This document shows positions 26,245-35,861 of a stretch of DNA of 64,000 bases, piece after piece. Position numbers and translations under genes: made by a program. Source of the DNA: Hymenobacter lapidarius (GTDB taxonomy: Bacteria; Bacteroidota; Bacteroidia; Cytophagales; Hymenobacteraceae); contig NZ_MDZB01000062.1 in the NCBI RefSeq assembly GCF_001816145.1, positions 26,656 through 90,655 of the forward strand, written 5' to 3'. A model generated the notes under the pieces. The model did no database searches and had not been told where the DNA came from. It worked only from the letters and a program-made list of their open reading frames with translations. Each line of letters begins with the position of its first letter. Position 1 is the first letter of the stretch.

Positions 26245-27054
26245 ATGACTTATTGGGACGCGTTTCTCCTCGCCGTTGTCGAGGGCATTACTGAGTTTTT
26301 GCCAGTTTCCAGCACCGGGCACATGATTATTGCCTCGGCGCTGCTGGGCATTCCGGCCACGCCGTTTACCAAGCTGTATTTGGTGGTTATTCAGCTGGGG
26401 GCCATTCTGTCGGTGTTTGCGGTGTACTGGCGCCGCTTTTTTCAAAGCATCGATTTTTACCTCAAGCTGCTGGTGGCTTTTCTGCCGGTGGTGGTGGTAG
26501 GCCTGCTGCTGAAAAAGCACATCGATGCGCTGCTCGAATCGGTACCCGTGGTGGCGTTTATGCTGCTATTTGGCGGGGTAGTGCTGGTGTTTATCGACCG
26601 GTGGTTTCCGCAGGAAGACCCCAATGAAGGCGGCCGCCCCGTGACGAACCCGGGCTGGCGCCAGGCGTTTGTCATTGGCGTGTTTCAGTGCCTGGCCGTG
26701 GTGCCGGGCGTGAGCCGCTCGGCCGCCACTATCATCGGCGGCCTCACCCAGAAGCTCACGCGCCGCGCTGCGGCCGAGTTTGCCTTTTTCCTGGCCATGC
26801 CCACCATGGCCGCCGCCGCCGCCAAGGACTTGTATGATTTCTACAAGGAAAGCAGCACCGGGCTTTCCGTGGAGGAAGTGAAGCAGCTGCTGTTTGGCAA
26901 TGCAGTGGCCTTTGTGGTGGCCTTGCTGGCCATTCGGCTGTTCGTGGGGTTTGTCACAAAATACGGCTTCCGCGCCTTTGGTATCTACCGCGTTGTGGTG
27001 GGCGGCTTGTTACTGATTATGTTGGGCTTAGGAATTAATTTGCAGCTGGTATGA
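26245..27054 (+). CDS. uppP: undecaprenyl-diphosphatase UppP (BacA)
   Basis: UppP dephosphorylates undecaprenyl diphosphate to recycle the lipid carrier used for peptidoglycan and O-antigen; overexpression gives bacitracin resistance. The 269-residue polytopic protein carries both signature motifs, [17 protein letters not shown] (residues 12-28) and [13 protein letters not shown] (near 155-167), with about seven TM helices. Its stop codon overlaps the truB start (ATGA at 27051-27054), indicating translational coupling. Confidence 0.96.
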   Translation: MTYWDAFLLAVVEGITEFLPVSSTGHMIIASALLGIPATPFTKLYLVVIQLGAILSVFAVYWRRFFQSIDFYLKLLVAFLPVVVVGLLLKKHIDALLESVPVVAFMLLFGGVVLVFIDRWFPQEDPNEGGRPVTNPGWRQAFVIGVFQCLAVVPGVSRSAATIIGGLTQKLTRRAAAEFAFFLAMPTMAAAAAKDLYDFYKESSTGLSVEEVKQLLFGNAVAFVVALLAIRLFVGFVTKYGFRAFGIYRVVVGGLLLIMLGLGINLQLV

Positions 27055-27902
27055 GCGAGAAAACCTTAGCCGATTACGACTTTGAAGCCGGCGAAGTCCT
27101 GTTGCTGGACAAGCCCCTGACCTGGACGTCGTTCGACGTGGTGCGCAAGGTGAAAAATGCATTGCGCATCAAGAAAATCGGCCACGCCGGCACCCTCGAC
27201 CCACTGGCTACCGGCCTGCTTATTCTGTGCACCGGCAAGAAAACCAAGGAAATCGACCTGATTCAGGCCCAAGAAAAAGAATACACCGGCACCTTCCGCC
27301 TGGGCGAAACCACGCCCAGCTTCGACCTGGAAACCGCCGTGGACATGGCCCGCCCCTACGCCCACCTCACCGACGACGAAATTGCGGCGGCCACGCTGCC
27401 CTTCGTGGGCACCATTCAGCAAACGCCGCCATTGTTTTCGGCAGTGAAAATAGACGGCAAGCGCGCCTACGAGCTGGCCCGCAACGGTCAGGAAGCCGAA
27501 ATCAAGGCCAAGACCGTGGAGATAAAAACGTTTGAGCTGACCCGCATCGCGCTGCCCGAAATCGACTTCCGGGTGGTGTGCTCCAAGGGCACGTACATCC
27601 GCAGCCTGGCGCGCGACCTGGGCCTGGCCCTGAGCTGCGGCGCCCACCTCACGCGCCTGGTGCGCAGCCGCATCGGCGAGTACCGGGTAGCGGACGCGTT
27701 TTCGCTGGAAGCCATTGAGGCCCTGCGCCCGCCGCGGCCCGAAGGCGAAGCCCGCCCCCGCACCCAGCGGCCCCGCACGGCCCCCAACCGGACCGGCCTG
27801 CAGTACTACGCGGCCCTGCAAGCCGACGCCCTGGCTGCCCAGCACAACCAGGAAACCAAATCAGGAGAGGCCACTACCCCGCCCGCGGCCTCCCCCGACT
27901 AG
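27051..27902 (+). CDS. truB: tRNA pseudouridine(55) synthase TruB
   Basis: TruB makes pseudouridine 55 in the T-loop of tRNAs. The catalytic motif [14 protein letters not shown] places the nucleophilic Asp near residue 49; [36 protein letters not shown] and [17 protein letters not shown] follow the family order. The last 50 residues are a Pro/Arg/Ala-rich tail ([20 protein letters not shown]) not needed for the fold. It overlaps uppP by 4 nt and is followed by ribF after 80 nt. Confidence 0.96.
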   Translation: MSEKTLADYDFEAGEVLLLDKPLTWTSFDVVRKVKNALRIKKIGHAGTLDPLATGLLILCTGKKTKEIDLIQAQEKEYTGTFRLGETTPSFDLETAVDMARPYAHLTDDEIAAATLPFVGTIQQTPPLFSAVKIDGKRAYELARNGQEAEIKAKTVEIKTFELTRIALPEIDFRVVCSKGTYIRSLARDLGLALSCGAHLTRLVRSRIGEYRVADAFSLEAIEALRPPRPEGEARPRTQRPRTAPNRTGLQYYAALQADALAAQHNQETKSGEATTPPAASPD

Positions 27903-27982
27903 CGCGGCCGCCACCCCGCCGCGCCGTTCACTGCTACCTTCGCGGCGTTTCCACTTACCTCATCCGCAATTCCCGGCGCCCC

Positions 27983-28930
27983 ATGCACGTCATCCGCGAC
28001 CCGGCCCAGTTCCCGTTTCTTGGCAACGCCGTGGTCACCAGCGGCACGTTTGATGGCGTGCACGTGGGGCACCAGCGCATTTTGGGCCGACTACGCGAGG
28101 TGGCCCAGGCCAGCGGCGGGCCGTCGGTGGTCATCACCTACTGGCCGCACCCGCGGCTGGTGCTGGGGCCGCCCCCCTCGCACCCGGAGCTGCTGGAGCT
28201 GCAGCTGCTCAACACCCTGGACGAACGGATTGAGAAGCTCGCCGGCTTCGGGGTCGATTATCTGCTGATAGTGCCCTTCACCCGGGAATTTGCGCAGTGG
28301 ACCTCGGAGGAATACATCCAGAACCTGCTGCTGAAAACCGTGGGCGCCAAGCAATTGGTTATCGGCTACGACCACCGCTTTGGCAAAAACCGCGAGGGCG
28401 GCTTCGACTACCTCAGCCAACACGCCGCGCGCTACGGCCTGCGCGTGGAAGAAATCAAGCGCGAAGACGTGGACGCCGTGGGCGTGAGCAGCACCCGCAT
28501 CCGGCAGGCGCTGCGCCAGGGCGACATTGCCACCGCCAACCGCTACCTCGGCTACCACTACCCGCTCACGGGCCTGGTGGTGCACGGCCAGAAGCTGGGG
28601 CGCACCATCGGCTACCCCACCGCCAACCTGGCCACCACCGAGCCCCTGAAGCTGGTGCCGGCCCAGGGCATTTACGCAGTGTGGGCCACTACGGCGGCGG
28701 GCACCCGGCACCGGGGCATGCTGAGCATCGGCGTGCGGCCCACCATTGGCCACGACCTGGCCCAGACCGTTGAGGTGAATCTGCTGGACTTCAGCGGGGA
28801 TTTGTACGACCAGCTGCTCACGCTCGAATTTGTGGCGTGGCTGCGGGGCGAAGAAAAATACGACGGCCTGGGCGCGCTAACGGCACAATTATCGTTAGAT
28901 GCACAGGCTACGCGGCAGGCATTGGCTTAG
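27983..28930 (+). CDS. ribF: bifunctional riboflavin kinase/FAD synthetase
   Basis: RibF converts riboflavin to FMN and then FAD. In the 315-residue protein the N-terminal adenylyltransferase domain has GTFDGVHVGHQRIL (residues 20-33) and VIGYDHRFGKNREGG; VGVSSTRIRQAL closes that domain; the C-terminal flavokinase domain has GRTIGYPTANLATTEPLKL and the late VEVNLLDFSGDLYDQ. Length is usual. Fifth gene of the ftsX-DUF3098-uppP-truB-ribF block. A TACCTTCG box lies upstream near 27935. Confidence 0.96.
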   Translation: MHVIRDPAQFPFLGNAVVTSGTFDGVHVGHQRILGRLREVAQASGGPSVVITYWPHPRLVLGPPPSHPELLELQLLNTLDERIEKLAGFGVDYLLIVPFTREFAQWTSEEYIQNLLLKTVGAKQLVIGYDHRFGKNREGGFDYLSQHAARYGLRVEEIKREDVDAVGVSSTRIRQALRQGDIATANRYLGYHYPLTGLVVHGQKLGRTIGYPTANLATTEPLKLVPAQGIYAVWATTAAGTRHRGMLSIGVRPTIGHDLAQTVEVNLLDFSGDLYDQLLTLEFVAWLRGEEKYDGLGALTAQLSLDAQATRQALA

Positions 28931-28963
28931 CCGCGTGCCTTGTTTTTCACTATTTAGTTTGAT

Positions 28964-30210
28964 ATGAAATACTTACGCTTATTGCTGGTAGGCTGCGGCT
29001 GGATGCTGACCATGGGTGCCGCGCAGGCGCAGGGCAAGCTCAGCGGCGTGGTGCAGGATTCGGCCACGCACGAGCCGCTGGCTTTTGCCAGCGTTTTCCT
29101 GGCCAACACCACCCTGGGCGTGACCACCACTGAGCAGGGCACCTTTGTGTTTCCCAAGGTGCGGCCGGCACCTACGACGTGGTGGGCTCCTACGTGGGCT
29201 ACCGCCTGGCCAAGAAGTCCGTGACCGTGACTGCTGCGCCCCAGCAGGTGACGCTGGAGCTGGCCTCGACGGGCAACCAACTGGGCGAGGTGGTGGTGAA
29301 ACCCGAGCCCAACAAGCCGGACGAGTTGCGGCAGTTCACCAACCTATTTTTGGGTGGCACCAGCTTTTCGGAGCAATGCTACATCAGCAACCCCGACCAG
29401 GTGCGTATTTTCCTCGACGAGGACACCGGGGAATTGACGGCGCGCGCCAAGGAGTTTCTACAAATTGACAACGAGGCCCTGGGCTACCGCCTGAAGTACT
29501 ACGGCCTGGAGTTCGGCTACGACAAAGCGGACGGCACGATGTCGTACTACGGCGAGCCGGTGTTTGAGGAAATGACCCCGCGCGACGAGCGCCAGCAGCA
29601 GCAGTGGGCCGCCAACCGCGCCACGGCCTACCGGGGCTCCTTTATGCACTTCCTGCGCAGCTTGTACAACGACCGCCTGGAGGCCGACGGCTTCCTGGCC
29701 CAGCAGATTCGCATGGCGCCCAACCCCCACTTCCGGCGCGTGGAAAACAAGCGCCGCGCCCTGCAGCAGCGCCGCCCCAACGGCAACTTTACCCGCGCCG
29801 AAAAAGATTCTCTGGCCCGGTGGCAGAGCGTGACGCCGACGCTGGCCACGCTCTACCCCGCGCCCCGGCCCATTGACAGCCTGCGACGGGTGTCCCTCAA
29901 CGGGGAGCGCACCTTTCTGCGCTTCACCGGCGAGCTGCAGGTGGCCTATTTTGGCGAGGCGCCCGATGCGCGCTACCCCCGCCGCATGCTCCCGCTGGGC
30001 GCCACCCGCAAGCCCTACCCCGCCAAGCGGCAAGTGTCGCGCCTGCGCCTGGAAGACGGCGAAGCCGAGATTCAAGCCAACGGCTCGCTCATGAACCCCT
30101 TGGAAGTGGTCAATGGCGAGTACTGGGGTTTTGAAAGAATTGGCGAGTTTTTGCCGGTAGATTACACCCCGCCGGCTGCTTCTGCCCCGGCGGTTCCTGC
30201 TAAACCCTAA
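28964..30210 (+). CDS. carboxypeptidase-regulatory-like domain protein (frameshifted)
   Basis: Secreted or outer-membrane associated protein of about 415 residues if repaired. A signal peptide (MKYLRLLLVGCGWMLTMGAA, then QAQ) is followed by a CarboxypepD_reg-like beta-sandwich domain (GKLSGVVQDSATHEPLAFAS, GVTTTEQGTFVFPKV), common at the N-termini of Bacteroidota outer-membrane proteins, then a domain of unknown function. The frame breaks near 29163: the first frame reads FPKVRPAPTTWW and stops at 29224, while DVVGSYVGYRLAKKSVTVTA continues in another frame to 30210. One extra G in the GG at 29163-29164 restores a sensible reading. Its C-terminus (YWGFERIGEFLPVDY) is echoed by a relic at 30359. 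Confidence 0.72.
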
Positions 30211-30232
30211 GATTTCCAGCACCCAGGGGTCA

Positions 30233-30284
30233 GCCAACGGGGCTCGCGCACAGGTTTTACGGCCTGCGTGCGAGCCCCGTTGGC
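30233..30284. repeat. GCCAACGGGGCTCGC hairpin
   Basis: Arms 30233-30254 and 30263-30284 pair over 22 nt with a few central mismatches. It follows the carboxypeptidase-regulatory-like gene by 22 nt and could end its transcript, though no T-run follows. Confidence 0.5.
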
Positions 30285-30358
30285 CGACTACTGGGTGGCT
30301 TGGATGCCTCTTAATCGCCAGCCAACAGGTTCATTTGCGGGCTATCTTCCGAACCACC

Positions 30359-30448
30359 TACCGCAGGTTCGAAAAAATGGGTGAATTTTTACCCGTGAAT
30401 TACCTGCCGCCGCCTCCGGTGCCCGGCCCCACCCCATCCCACCCATGA
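30359..30448 (+). pseudogene. C-terminal relic of a paralogue of the 28964-30210 gene
   Basis: The frame starting at 30359 reads [20 protein letters not shown] and ends at TGA 30446-30448. This matches the last part of the upstream gene, YWGFERIGEFLPVDYTPP, at both protein and DNA level, while sequence before it no longer resembles that gene. It is best read as the remaining tail of a former tandem copy. Its stop overlaps the ATG of the CoA-transferase A gene (ATGA at 30445-30448). Confidence 0.6.
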
Positions 30449-31143
30449 TAAACAAAACCGTACCCAATGTTCAGGAAGCCCTTCAGGGCATGGCCGATGG
30501 CATGACTCTGATGCTCGGCGGCTTCGGCCTGTGCGGCATTCCCGAAAACTCCATTCAGGAGTTACTCCGCTTGGGCATCAAGGACCTTACCTGCATTTCG
30601 AACAACGCCGGCGTCGATGATTTTGGCATTGGCCTGCTGCTCCAAACCAAGCAGGTGAAGAAGATGATTTCGAGCTACGTGGGCGAAAACGCTGAGTTTG
30701 AGCGTCAGCTGCTCAGCGGCGAGCTCGAAGTAGAACTGATTCCGCAGGGCACGCTGGCCGAGCGCTGCCGGGCGGGTGGCGCAGGCATTCCGGCCTTCTT
30801 CACCCCCGCCGGCTACGGCACCGAAGTGGGCGAAGGCAAGGAAAGCCGCGAGTTCAACGGCAAAATGTACCTGCTGGAAACCGGCCTCGTGGCCGATTTC
30901 GCCTTCGTGAAAGCCTGGAAAGGCGACACCGCCGGCAATCTGATTTACAAAGGCACCGCCCGCAACTTCAATCCCATGATGGCCACGGCTGGCAAAATCA
31001 CGGTGGCCGAAGTGGAAGAGCTCGTGCCCGCCGGCGAGCTCGACCCCAATCAGATTCACACGCCGGGCATCTTCGTGCAGCGCATCTACCAGGGCCAGCA
31101 CTACGAGAAGCGCATTGAGCAGCGCACCGTGTCACGGATGTAG
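30445..31143 (+). CDS. scoA: 3-oxoacid CoA-transferase subunit A
   Basis: Subunit A of a succinyl-CoA:3-ketoacid (or related) CoA-transferase, which moves CoA between succinyl-CoA and acetoacetate in ketone-body or short-chain acid use. The 232-residue protein has the family-1 alpha-subunit features: [20 protein letters not shown] near residues 19-37, [18 protein letters not shown] and [18 protein letters not shown]. Subunit B (32730-33389) is normally the next gene, but here a serine hydrolase lies between. The ATG overlaps the stop of a small relic frame. Confidence 0.93.
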   Translation: MINKTVPNVQEALQGMADGMTLMLGGFGLCGIPENSIQELLRLGIKDLTCISNNAGVDDFGIGLLLQTKQVKKMISSYVGENAEFERQLLSGELEVELIPQGTLAERCRAGGAGIPAFFTPAGYGTEVGEGKESREFNGKMYLLETGLVADFAFVKAWKGDTAGNLIYKGTARNFNPMMATAGKITVAEVEELVPAGELDPNQIHTPGIFVQRIYQGQHYEKRIEQRTVSRM

Positions 31144-31200
31144 TCGGATTTTTTGAATTTCACGGATTAGTTGTTTCGCGGGTTTTTGGTTGAGACTGAT

Positions 31201-32574
31201 ATGAAAAAGAATGCTGTTGCTTTTCTGCTGCTGCTGAGTGGCCATAGTTCTTTCGCCCAGGTAGCCGCGCCTGCCGCCAAGACCAGACGGCCGAATACCG
31301 AATCAGTGGCGGCAACGCCGTTTGATACCCGGCGCATCGACCAGTTGCTCCAGGAATACACGGCCGACCAGCCCGGCACCGGCCCCATGGCCAAGGTGCT
31401 CAATGACGGCAGCGGCAAGGTGATTTACCGCCGCGACAAGCGGGTGCCCGGCGCCATTGCATTGGTGATGCGCGACGGCAAAGTGGTATATCGCAAAGCC
31501 GTGGGCTACGACGACTTCATCCAGCAAACGCCCTTGCGCACCGACGCCATCGTGCGCATTGCCTCCCAAACCAAGGCCATTACCAGCATCGGGCTGATGC
31601 TTATATACGATGAAGGGAAATTCCAGCTCGATGACCCCATTTCGAAGTACCTGCCGGCCTTCCGCAACCCCAGGGTGCTGGCTACTTTCAACGCAAAAGA
31701 TTCGACCTACACCACGGTGCCGGCCAAAGGGGAAGTCACCATCCGGCAGCTGTTCACGCACACGTCGGGCATCAGCTACCCGGTAATTGGCAGCAAAGAG
31801 GCGCGGGCCATTTACGCCAAAACGGGCATTCCAAGCGGTATTGGCACGCCCACGGGCTCGCTGGCGAAGTCGATGGACGCGCTGGGGGCGCTGCCGCTGA
31901 TGCACCAGCCGGGCGAGCGGTTCAGCTACGGGCTGAGCGTGGACGTGCTGGGCCGGCTGATTGAGGTGCTCTCGGGCCAGCCGCTGGACCAGTACCTGCG
32001 CACCCGGCTGTTTGAGCCGCTGGGCATGAAGGACACCTGGTTTTACCTGCCCGCCGACAAGCAAAGCCGCCTGGCGCAGCTTTACACCGAGGACGACGCC
32101 AAAAAAACCGTACCCATGATGCCCCAGGGCAGCATGTTTCCGAACTACCCGAAGGCGTCGGGCGGCACGTACTTTTCGGGTGGCGCGGGCCTGTCTTCCA
32201 CCATCGACGATTATGCCCACTTCCTGCAGATGCTACTCGATAATGGCCGCTACAACGGCCGCCAACTGCTAAAACCCGCCACCGTGGCCCTGGTAACCCA
32301 GAACCAAATTGGCGAGGTGATGCAAGGCGACCACAAATTTGGCCTGGGCTTCAGCCTCACCACGGCCGAGAATGCGGCCAGGCAGCCAAATGGCCCCTCC
32401 GAAGGCTCCTATGAATGGGGTGGTATTTTCGGCACCACGTACTGGGTCGACCCCAGACAGAAAATTGTGGCGTTGATTTACACCCAGAAATACCCCAACA
32501 GCACGGGCGGCGACCTGGCCGGCAAATTCAAAACGGCCGTTTATCAGACTCTTGTATCAGAACAGAACAAATAG
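31201..32574 (+). CDS. serine hydrolase (beta-lactamase/class C PBP family)
   Basis: 457-residue secreted protein with a signal peptide (MKKNAVAFLLLLSGHSSFAQ). The beta-lactamase-related domain has the SxxK motif in IASQTKAITSIGLMLIYDEG (Ser nucleophile) and an active-site Tyr in FSYGLSVDVLGRLIEVLSG. The fold is shared by esterases, D-aminopeptidases and class C lactamases; the sequence gives no reason to call it a resistance enzyme. The start at 31201 begins the signal peptide. It separates the two CoA-transferase genes and is followed by a palindromic repeat. Confidence 0.87.
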   Translation: MKKNAVAFLLLLSGHSSFAQVAAPAAKTRRPNTESVAATPFDTRRIDQLLQEYTADQPGTGPMAKVLNDGSGKVIYRRDKRVPGAIALVMRDGKVVYRKAVGYDDFIQQTPLRTDAIVRIASQTKAITSIGLMLIYDEGKFQLDDPISKYLPAFRNPRVLATFNAKDSTYTTVPAKGEVTIRQLFTHTSGISYPVIGSKEARAIYAKTGIPSGIGTPTGSLAKSMDALGALPLMHQPGERFSYGLSVDVLGRLIEVLSGQPLDQYLRTRLFEPLGMKDTWFYLPADKQSRLAQLYTEDDAKKTVPMMPQGSMFPNYPKASGGTYFSGGAGLSSTIDDYAHFLQMLLDNGRYNGRQLLKPATVALVTQNQIGEVMQGDHKFGLGFSLTTAENAARQPNGPSEGSYEWGGIFGTTYWVDPRQKIVALIYTQKYPNSTGGDLAGKFKTAVYQTLVSEQNK

Positions 32575-32586
32575 CCCCCCTTCTAC

Positions 32587-32697
32587 AGGCCGTCATGCTG
32601 AGCGGAGCCGAAGCATCTCGCGTGCTATCACTAATCTTTAACGATTGAGTTGGCCGTGGCACGCGGGATGCTTCGGCTCCGCTCAGCATGACGGCCT
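32587..32697. repeat. GTCATGCTGAGC palindromic element
   Basis: Two 39-nt arms (32587-32625 and 32659-32697) are reverse complements with a single difference; the core is GTCATGCTGAGCGGAGCCG, then AAGCATC. The loop is AT-rich. A second copy with the same core is at 55358-55464 and a short relative at 17763-17803. It lies between the serine hydrolase and scoB. Confidence 0.8.
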
Positions 32698-32729
32698 TTT
32701 ACTCTTTACATTAACCGAAGATTCAAATC

Positions 32730-33389
32730 ATGCTCGACAAACACGGCATCGCCAAACGCATAGCCCAGGAAGTAAAAGACGGCTCCTACGTCAATCTCGG
32801 CATTGGTATTCCCACGCTGGTGGCCAACTACATCCCGGCCGGCATCAACGTGGAGCTGCAGTCCGAAAACGGCCTGCTCGGCATGGGCCCCTTCCCCACC
32901 GAAGACCGGGTAGACCCCGACCTCATCAACGCCGGCAAGCAGACCGTGACCACGCTGCCCGGCTCCAGCCTCTTCAGCTCCGCCGATTCGTTTGGCATGA
33001 TACGCGGCGAGCACGTGGACCTGACCATCCTCGGGGCCATGGAAGTGTCGGAGCGCGGCGACATTGCCAACTGGAAAATCCCCGGCAAAATGGTGAAGGG
33101 CATGGGCGGCGCCATGGACCTGGTGGCCTCCGCCAAGAACATCATCGTGGCCATGCAGCACGTGGCCAAAGACGGCAGCAGCAAGCTCCTCTCTCACTGC
33201 ACGCTGCCCATCACGGGCCTGCGCTGCGTAAAAAAAATAGTGACTGAGCTGGCCGTGCTCGACGTGACGCCCGACGGCTTTGTGCTGCTGGAGCGGGCGC
33301 CCGGCGTGAGCGTGGAGCAGATTGTGGCGGCCACGGCCGGCAAACTCGTGGTGCCCGAAGGCGAGGTACCAGAGATGCAGGGCGTGTAG
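32730..33389 (+). CDS. scoB: 3-oxoacid CoA-transferase subunit B
   Basis: Subunit B of the CoA-transferase whose A subunit is at 30445-31143. The 219 residues include [14 protein letters not shown] and [10 protein letters not shown], whose Glu (about residue 48) is the catalytic residue that forms the enzyme-CoA thioester, then [20 protein letters not shown] and GMGGAMDLV. Length is normal. Separation from subunit A by about 1.6 kb, including a gene and a palindromic repeat, means it may need its own promoter. Confidence 0.93.
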   Translation: MLDKHGIAKRIAQEVKDGSYVNLGIGIPTLVANYIPAGINVELQSENGLLGMGPFPTEDRVDPDLINAGKQTVTTLPGSSLFSSADSFGMIRGEHVDLTILGAMEVSERGDIANWKIPGKMVKGMGGAMDLVASAKNIIVAMQHVAKDGSSKLLSHCTLPITGLRCVKKIVTELAVLDVTPDGFVLLERAPGVSVEQIVAATAGKLVVPEGEVPEMQGV

Positions 33390-33458
33390 CCGCAGCCGCA
33401 TGCAATAGCTGAGGCCCGGCGTTTTCTTTCTTCCCCCTTTTTTTATCCTTTCAGTATT

Positions 33459-34577
33459 ATGCTACGCCACCCGCTACCGCTGCTGTGCTTGCTTTCCCTG
33501 TTTGGCACTGCCCAGGCCCAGACGGCGCCGGTCATCACGGCCGCCGATATGCCGGTGCCCGGCGACACGCTGCGGCTGAGCCTGGCCAGCCCGGTGCTAC
33601 CCGCCACCGCGCCGCCCCTCAGCCGCAACGGCACCAACCAGACCTGGAACTACGCGGCCCTGCAGCCCCTGACGCAGCGCGTGGAAGCCTACAAGTCAGT
33701 GGCGGCCTCCGCTTCGGGCTTGCAGCTGGTGGCGTTCGGTCCGTTTGGCGGGGCCAACCGGGCCACGGTGGCTACGCCGCGCACTTTTGATTTCAACGGG
33801 GCCACGCTGCCCGTTTCCGACGTCAAGGAGTTTTTCAACCTCTCGGCAAACGACCTGCGGTCGGTGGGCTTCGGCGTCACGTTCAACGGCGTGGCCCTGC
33901 CAGTGCTCTACACTGCCGGCCCGGATGTGATATACAGCCTGCCCCTGGCCTTTGGTGCCAGCCACACCAGCAACTCCGTCCTGGTGGCGTCGGTACCGGG
34001 CGCCGGCTACCTAAGCCAGAAGCGCCAGCGCCGCAACGCGAACGATGCCTGGGGCACGCTTACCACTCCTTTTGGCACGTTTCAAACGCTGCGGGTGGTC
34101 ACCACCATCATCGACCACGACAGCGTGGCTGTGGGCACCGGCCCCGGGCAGGGCGCTACCCTGCCCACCCGGCGCGAGTACAAGTGGCTGGCCAATGGCA
34201 TCCACGTGCCAGTGCTCACCATCACCACCATTGAAGTAAACGGCGCCCAGCAAGTCAGCGCTGTGGAATACCGCGACGTGTACCGCCGCCCCACGGCCCT
34301 GGCCACGCGCAACCGGGCGCTGGACGCGGGGCTGCGCGTGTATCCCAATCCTTCGGGCGTGGGCACGGCCCTGCAGCTGGCCGTGCCCGCCGGCAGCGGC
34401 CCGTTCACGGTAGTAGCCACCGATGTGGTGGGGCGGCAACTATTCCAGCGCCGCTTTCTGGGCAACGAGGGCGTGATGAGCATCAGCGCCGGCGCTTTCG
34501 GGGAGTTCCGCGGGGTACTGCTGCTGACGGTGACCACTGCTCAAGGCACCGTCACGCGCCGGGTGGTGCGGGAGTAG
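33459..34577 (+). CDS. T9SS type A sorting domain-containing secreted protein
   Basis: 372-residue secreted protein. A signal peptide (MLRHPLPLLCLLSLFGTAQA) is followed by a beta-rich region of unknown function and a type IX secretion C-terminal domain of about 80 residues (LRVYPNPSGVGTALQLAVP to GTVTRRVVRE). The tail directs export by the T9SS and anchoring to the cell surface or release. The body (LSRNGTNQTWNYAALQPLTQ) resembles other uncharacterised secreted proteins of Cytophagales. Monocistronic. Confidence 0.85.
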   Translation: MLRHPLPLLCLLSLFGTAQAQTAPVITAADMPVPGDTLRLSLASPVLPATAPPLSRNGTNQTWNYAALQPLTQRVEAYKSVAASASGLQLVAFGPFGGANRATVATPRTFDFNGATLPVSDVKEFFNLSANDLRSVGFGVTFNGVALPVLYTAGPDVIYSLPLAFGASHTSNSVLVASVPGAGYLSQKRQRRNANDAWGTLTTPFGTFQTLRVVTTIIDHDSVAVGTGPGQGATLPTRREYKWLANGIHVPVLTITTIEVNGAQQVSAVEYRDVYRRPTALATRNRALDAGLRVYPNPSGVGTALQLAVPAGSGPFTVVATDVVGRQLFQRRFLGNEGVMSISAGAFGEFRGVLLLTVTTAQGTVTRRVVRE

Positions 34578-34820
34578 TTCGGGTACCGGAATAGGAATTA
34601 TATAGCGCTTGGGTCCCGGTGTGTAATTGGCTCTTTGGCGGCATCAGGCAAGTAGCTGCAGCGCCTGCAGCTTGCCGTTGGCGTTCATTGAGCGCGTTGA
34701 GGACGGCTGTTACTACAACGAAACCCGGCGGCTGGTGACGCACAAAACGTTTGGCAGCACCCTGGCGCTTATCTCTATCTTTCCCTCAAACCCAAGCCGT
34801 AAATGAGCCTCCTTAGCGGC
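34578..34820. other. intergenic region after the T9SS gene
   Basis: Nothing firmly assigned. A 41-codon frame (AFIERVEDGCYYNETRRLVT, 34681-34803) has some transposase-like flavour but no reliable match. No terminator found for the convergent genes. Confidence 0.3.
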
Positions 34821-35651
34821 CTAATACTTGGGCTGGTACGTGAGCCAGAGCCCCACGCCGTGGGTCTCAAGAGATGCTAAGTCGGTGCCTTTAAATTGGT
34901 TGCTTCTAATGCCAAAATCAGCTTCTAGCCGCACAAATACCTCCTGTTTATAAACCGCAACCTCCAAACCTATTGGAATGAAGACTTGCCATTGGAAATA
35001 ATTTTTGCCTTTCAGATACGGCAGCTGGGTTGTTTTACGCTCCCGCCGCAGTACTTGGTTAGTTTGAACAACGAAAGTACTGCTGTCCCATCGCGGCTTG
35101 TAGGTGTGCACCACGGCTAGGCTGCTCTGCCCGTGCAGGCCGGTCAAAAACTGCAGCCGGTTGGCCAGGCGGAAGCGGCGGTTCAACCCCAGCGTAGCGC
35201 CTAGAAACTGCTGCTGTTGCACCAGGGAGTACACGTTGGTTTTATAGGTAAAATCCGTCTGACTACCGGGCGAGAGCAGGAATTCATCGTTACCAATTGA
35301 CAGGCCCGAAAGCTCGATTTTATTACTGAGCACCAGTCCCGTTTGCACGGTGTGGTTGCGCCAGAAATGCGAGGTAGCCGCTGGCTTGTGAAATTCGGCC
35401 GTGAGGTACAGCATGGGCACCCATTGAAAGGCTCCTCCCCCGCCGCTGAGCATGGTGTAGTCGATGCCGTCCAGGAATTGCTGGTAGGTGTACGGGTCCT
35501 GCAAAAACCGCCCCAGGGTAATGGGGGTGCCCCCGATGGACTCAGTATCAAATACTCGGTAGCCGATGTTGTAGTTTTTCAGCTGCAGCCCTTGGGCGTT
35601 TGCATGCAGTGCCAGCACCGAGCAGGCGAGTAAGGCTAGTAGAAAGCGCAT
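34821..35651 (-). CDS. outer-membrane-type protein of unknown function
   Basis: 276 residues from the ATG at 35651, which starts a signal peptide (MRFLLALLACSVLALHANAQ). The mature part is rich in alternating aromatic and polar residues (LYLTAEFHKPAATSHFWRNH, GVGLWLTYQPKY at the C-terminus), as in small outer-membrane beta-barrels, and ends with an aromatic residue. No named family recognised. Monocistronic on the minus strand, divergent from the GNAT-nitrilase gene. Confidence 0.65.
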   Translation of the reverse strand: MRFLLALLACSVLALHANAQGLQLKNYNIGYRVFDTESIGGTPITLGRFLQDPYTYQQFLDGIDYTMLSGGGGAFQWVPMLYLTAEFHKPAATSHFWRNHTVQTGLVLSNKIELSGLSIGNDEFLLSPGSQTDFTYKTNVYSLVQQQQFLGATLGLNRRFRLANRLQFLTGLHGQSSLAVVHTYKPRWDSSTFVVQTNQVLRRERKTTQLPYLKGKNYFQWQVFIPIGLEVAVYKQEVFVRLEADFGIRSNQFKGTDLASLETHGVGLWLTYQPKY

Positions 35652-35861
35652 ACCTAGTAGAAGAGACGACCAGTTTGAAACAGCGATATGCGCGCAGCTA
35701 AGCACTGCTTACCGGCGCGCAAGGTATGCCCACCCGTGCCTTTGGCAACTATTTACTGAGCCTTTTTGCCCTCAAAACCGTTATGCAGTTTCGTTAAGGC
35801 CGCTACCGTTGCAGACGGCCGCATCTTTGCATTTCTGTTTCGACACCTTTATTACCTGTTT

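Noticed and set aside
31201..32574. Serine hydrolase as beta-lactam resistance gene
   Set aside because: The fold is shared with many esterases and peptidases; no specific lactamase motif beyond SxxK and Tyr.
34681..34803. Possible transposase tail (AFIERVEDGCYYNETRR)
   Set aside because: Too short and too diverged to assign; no terminal repeats around it.
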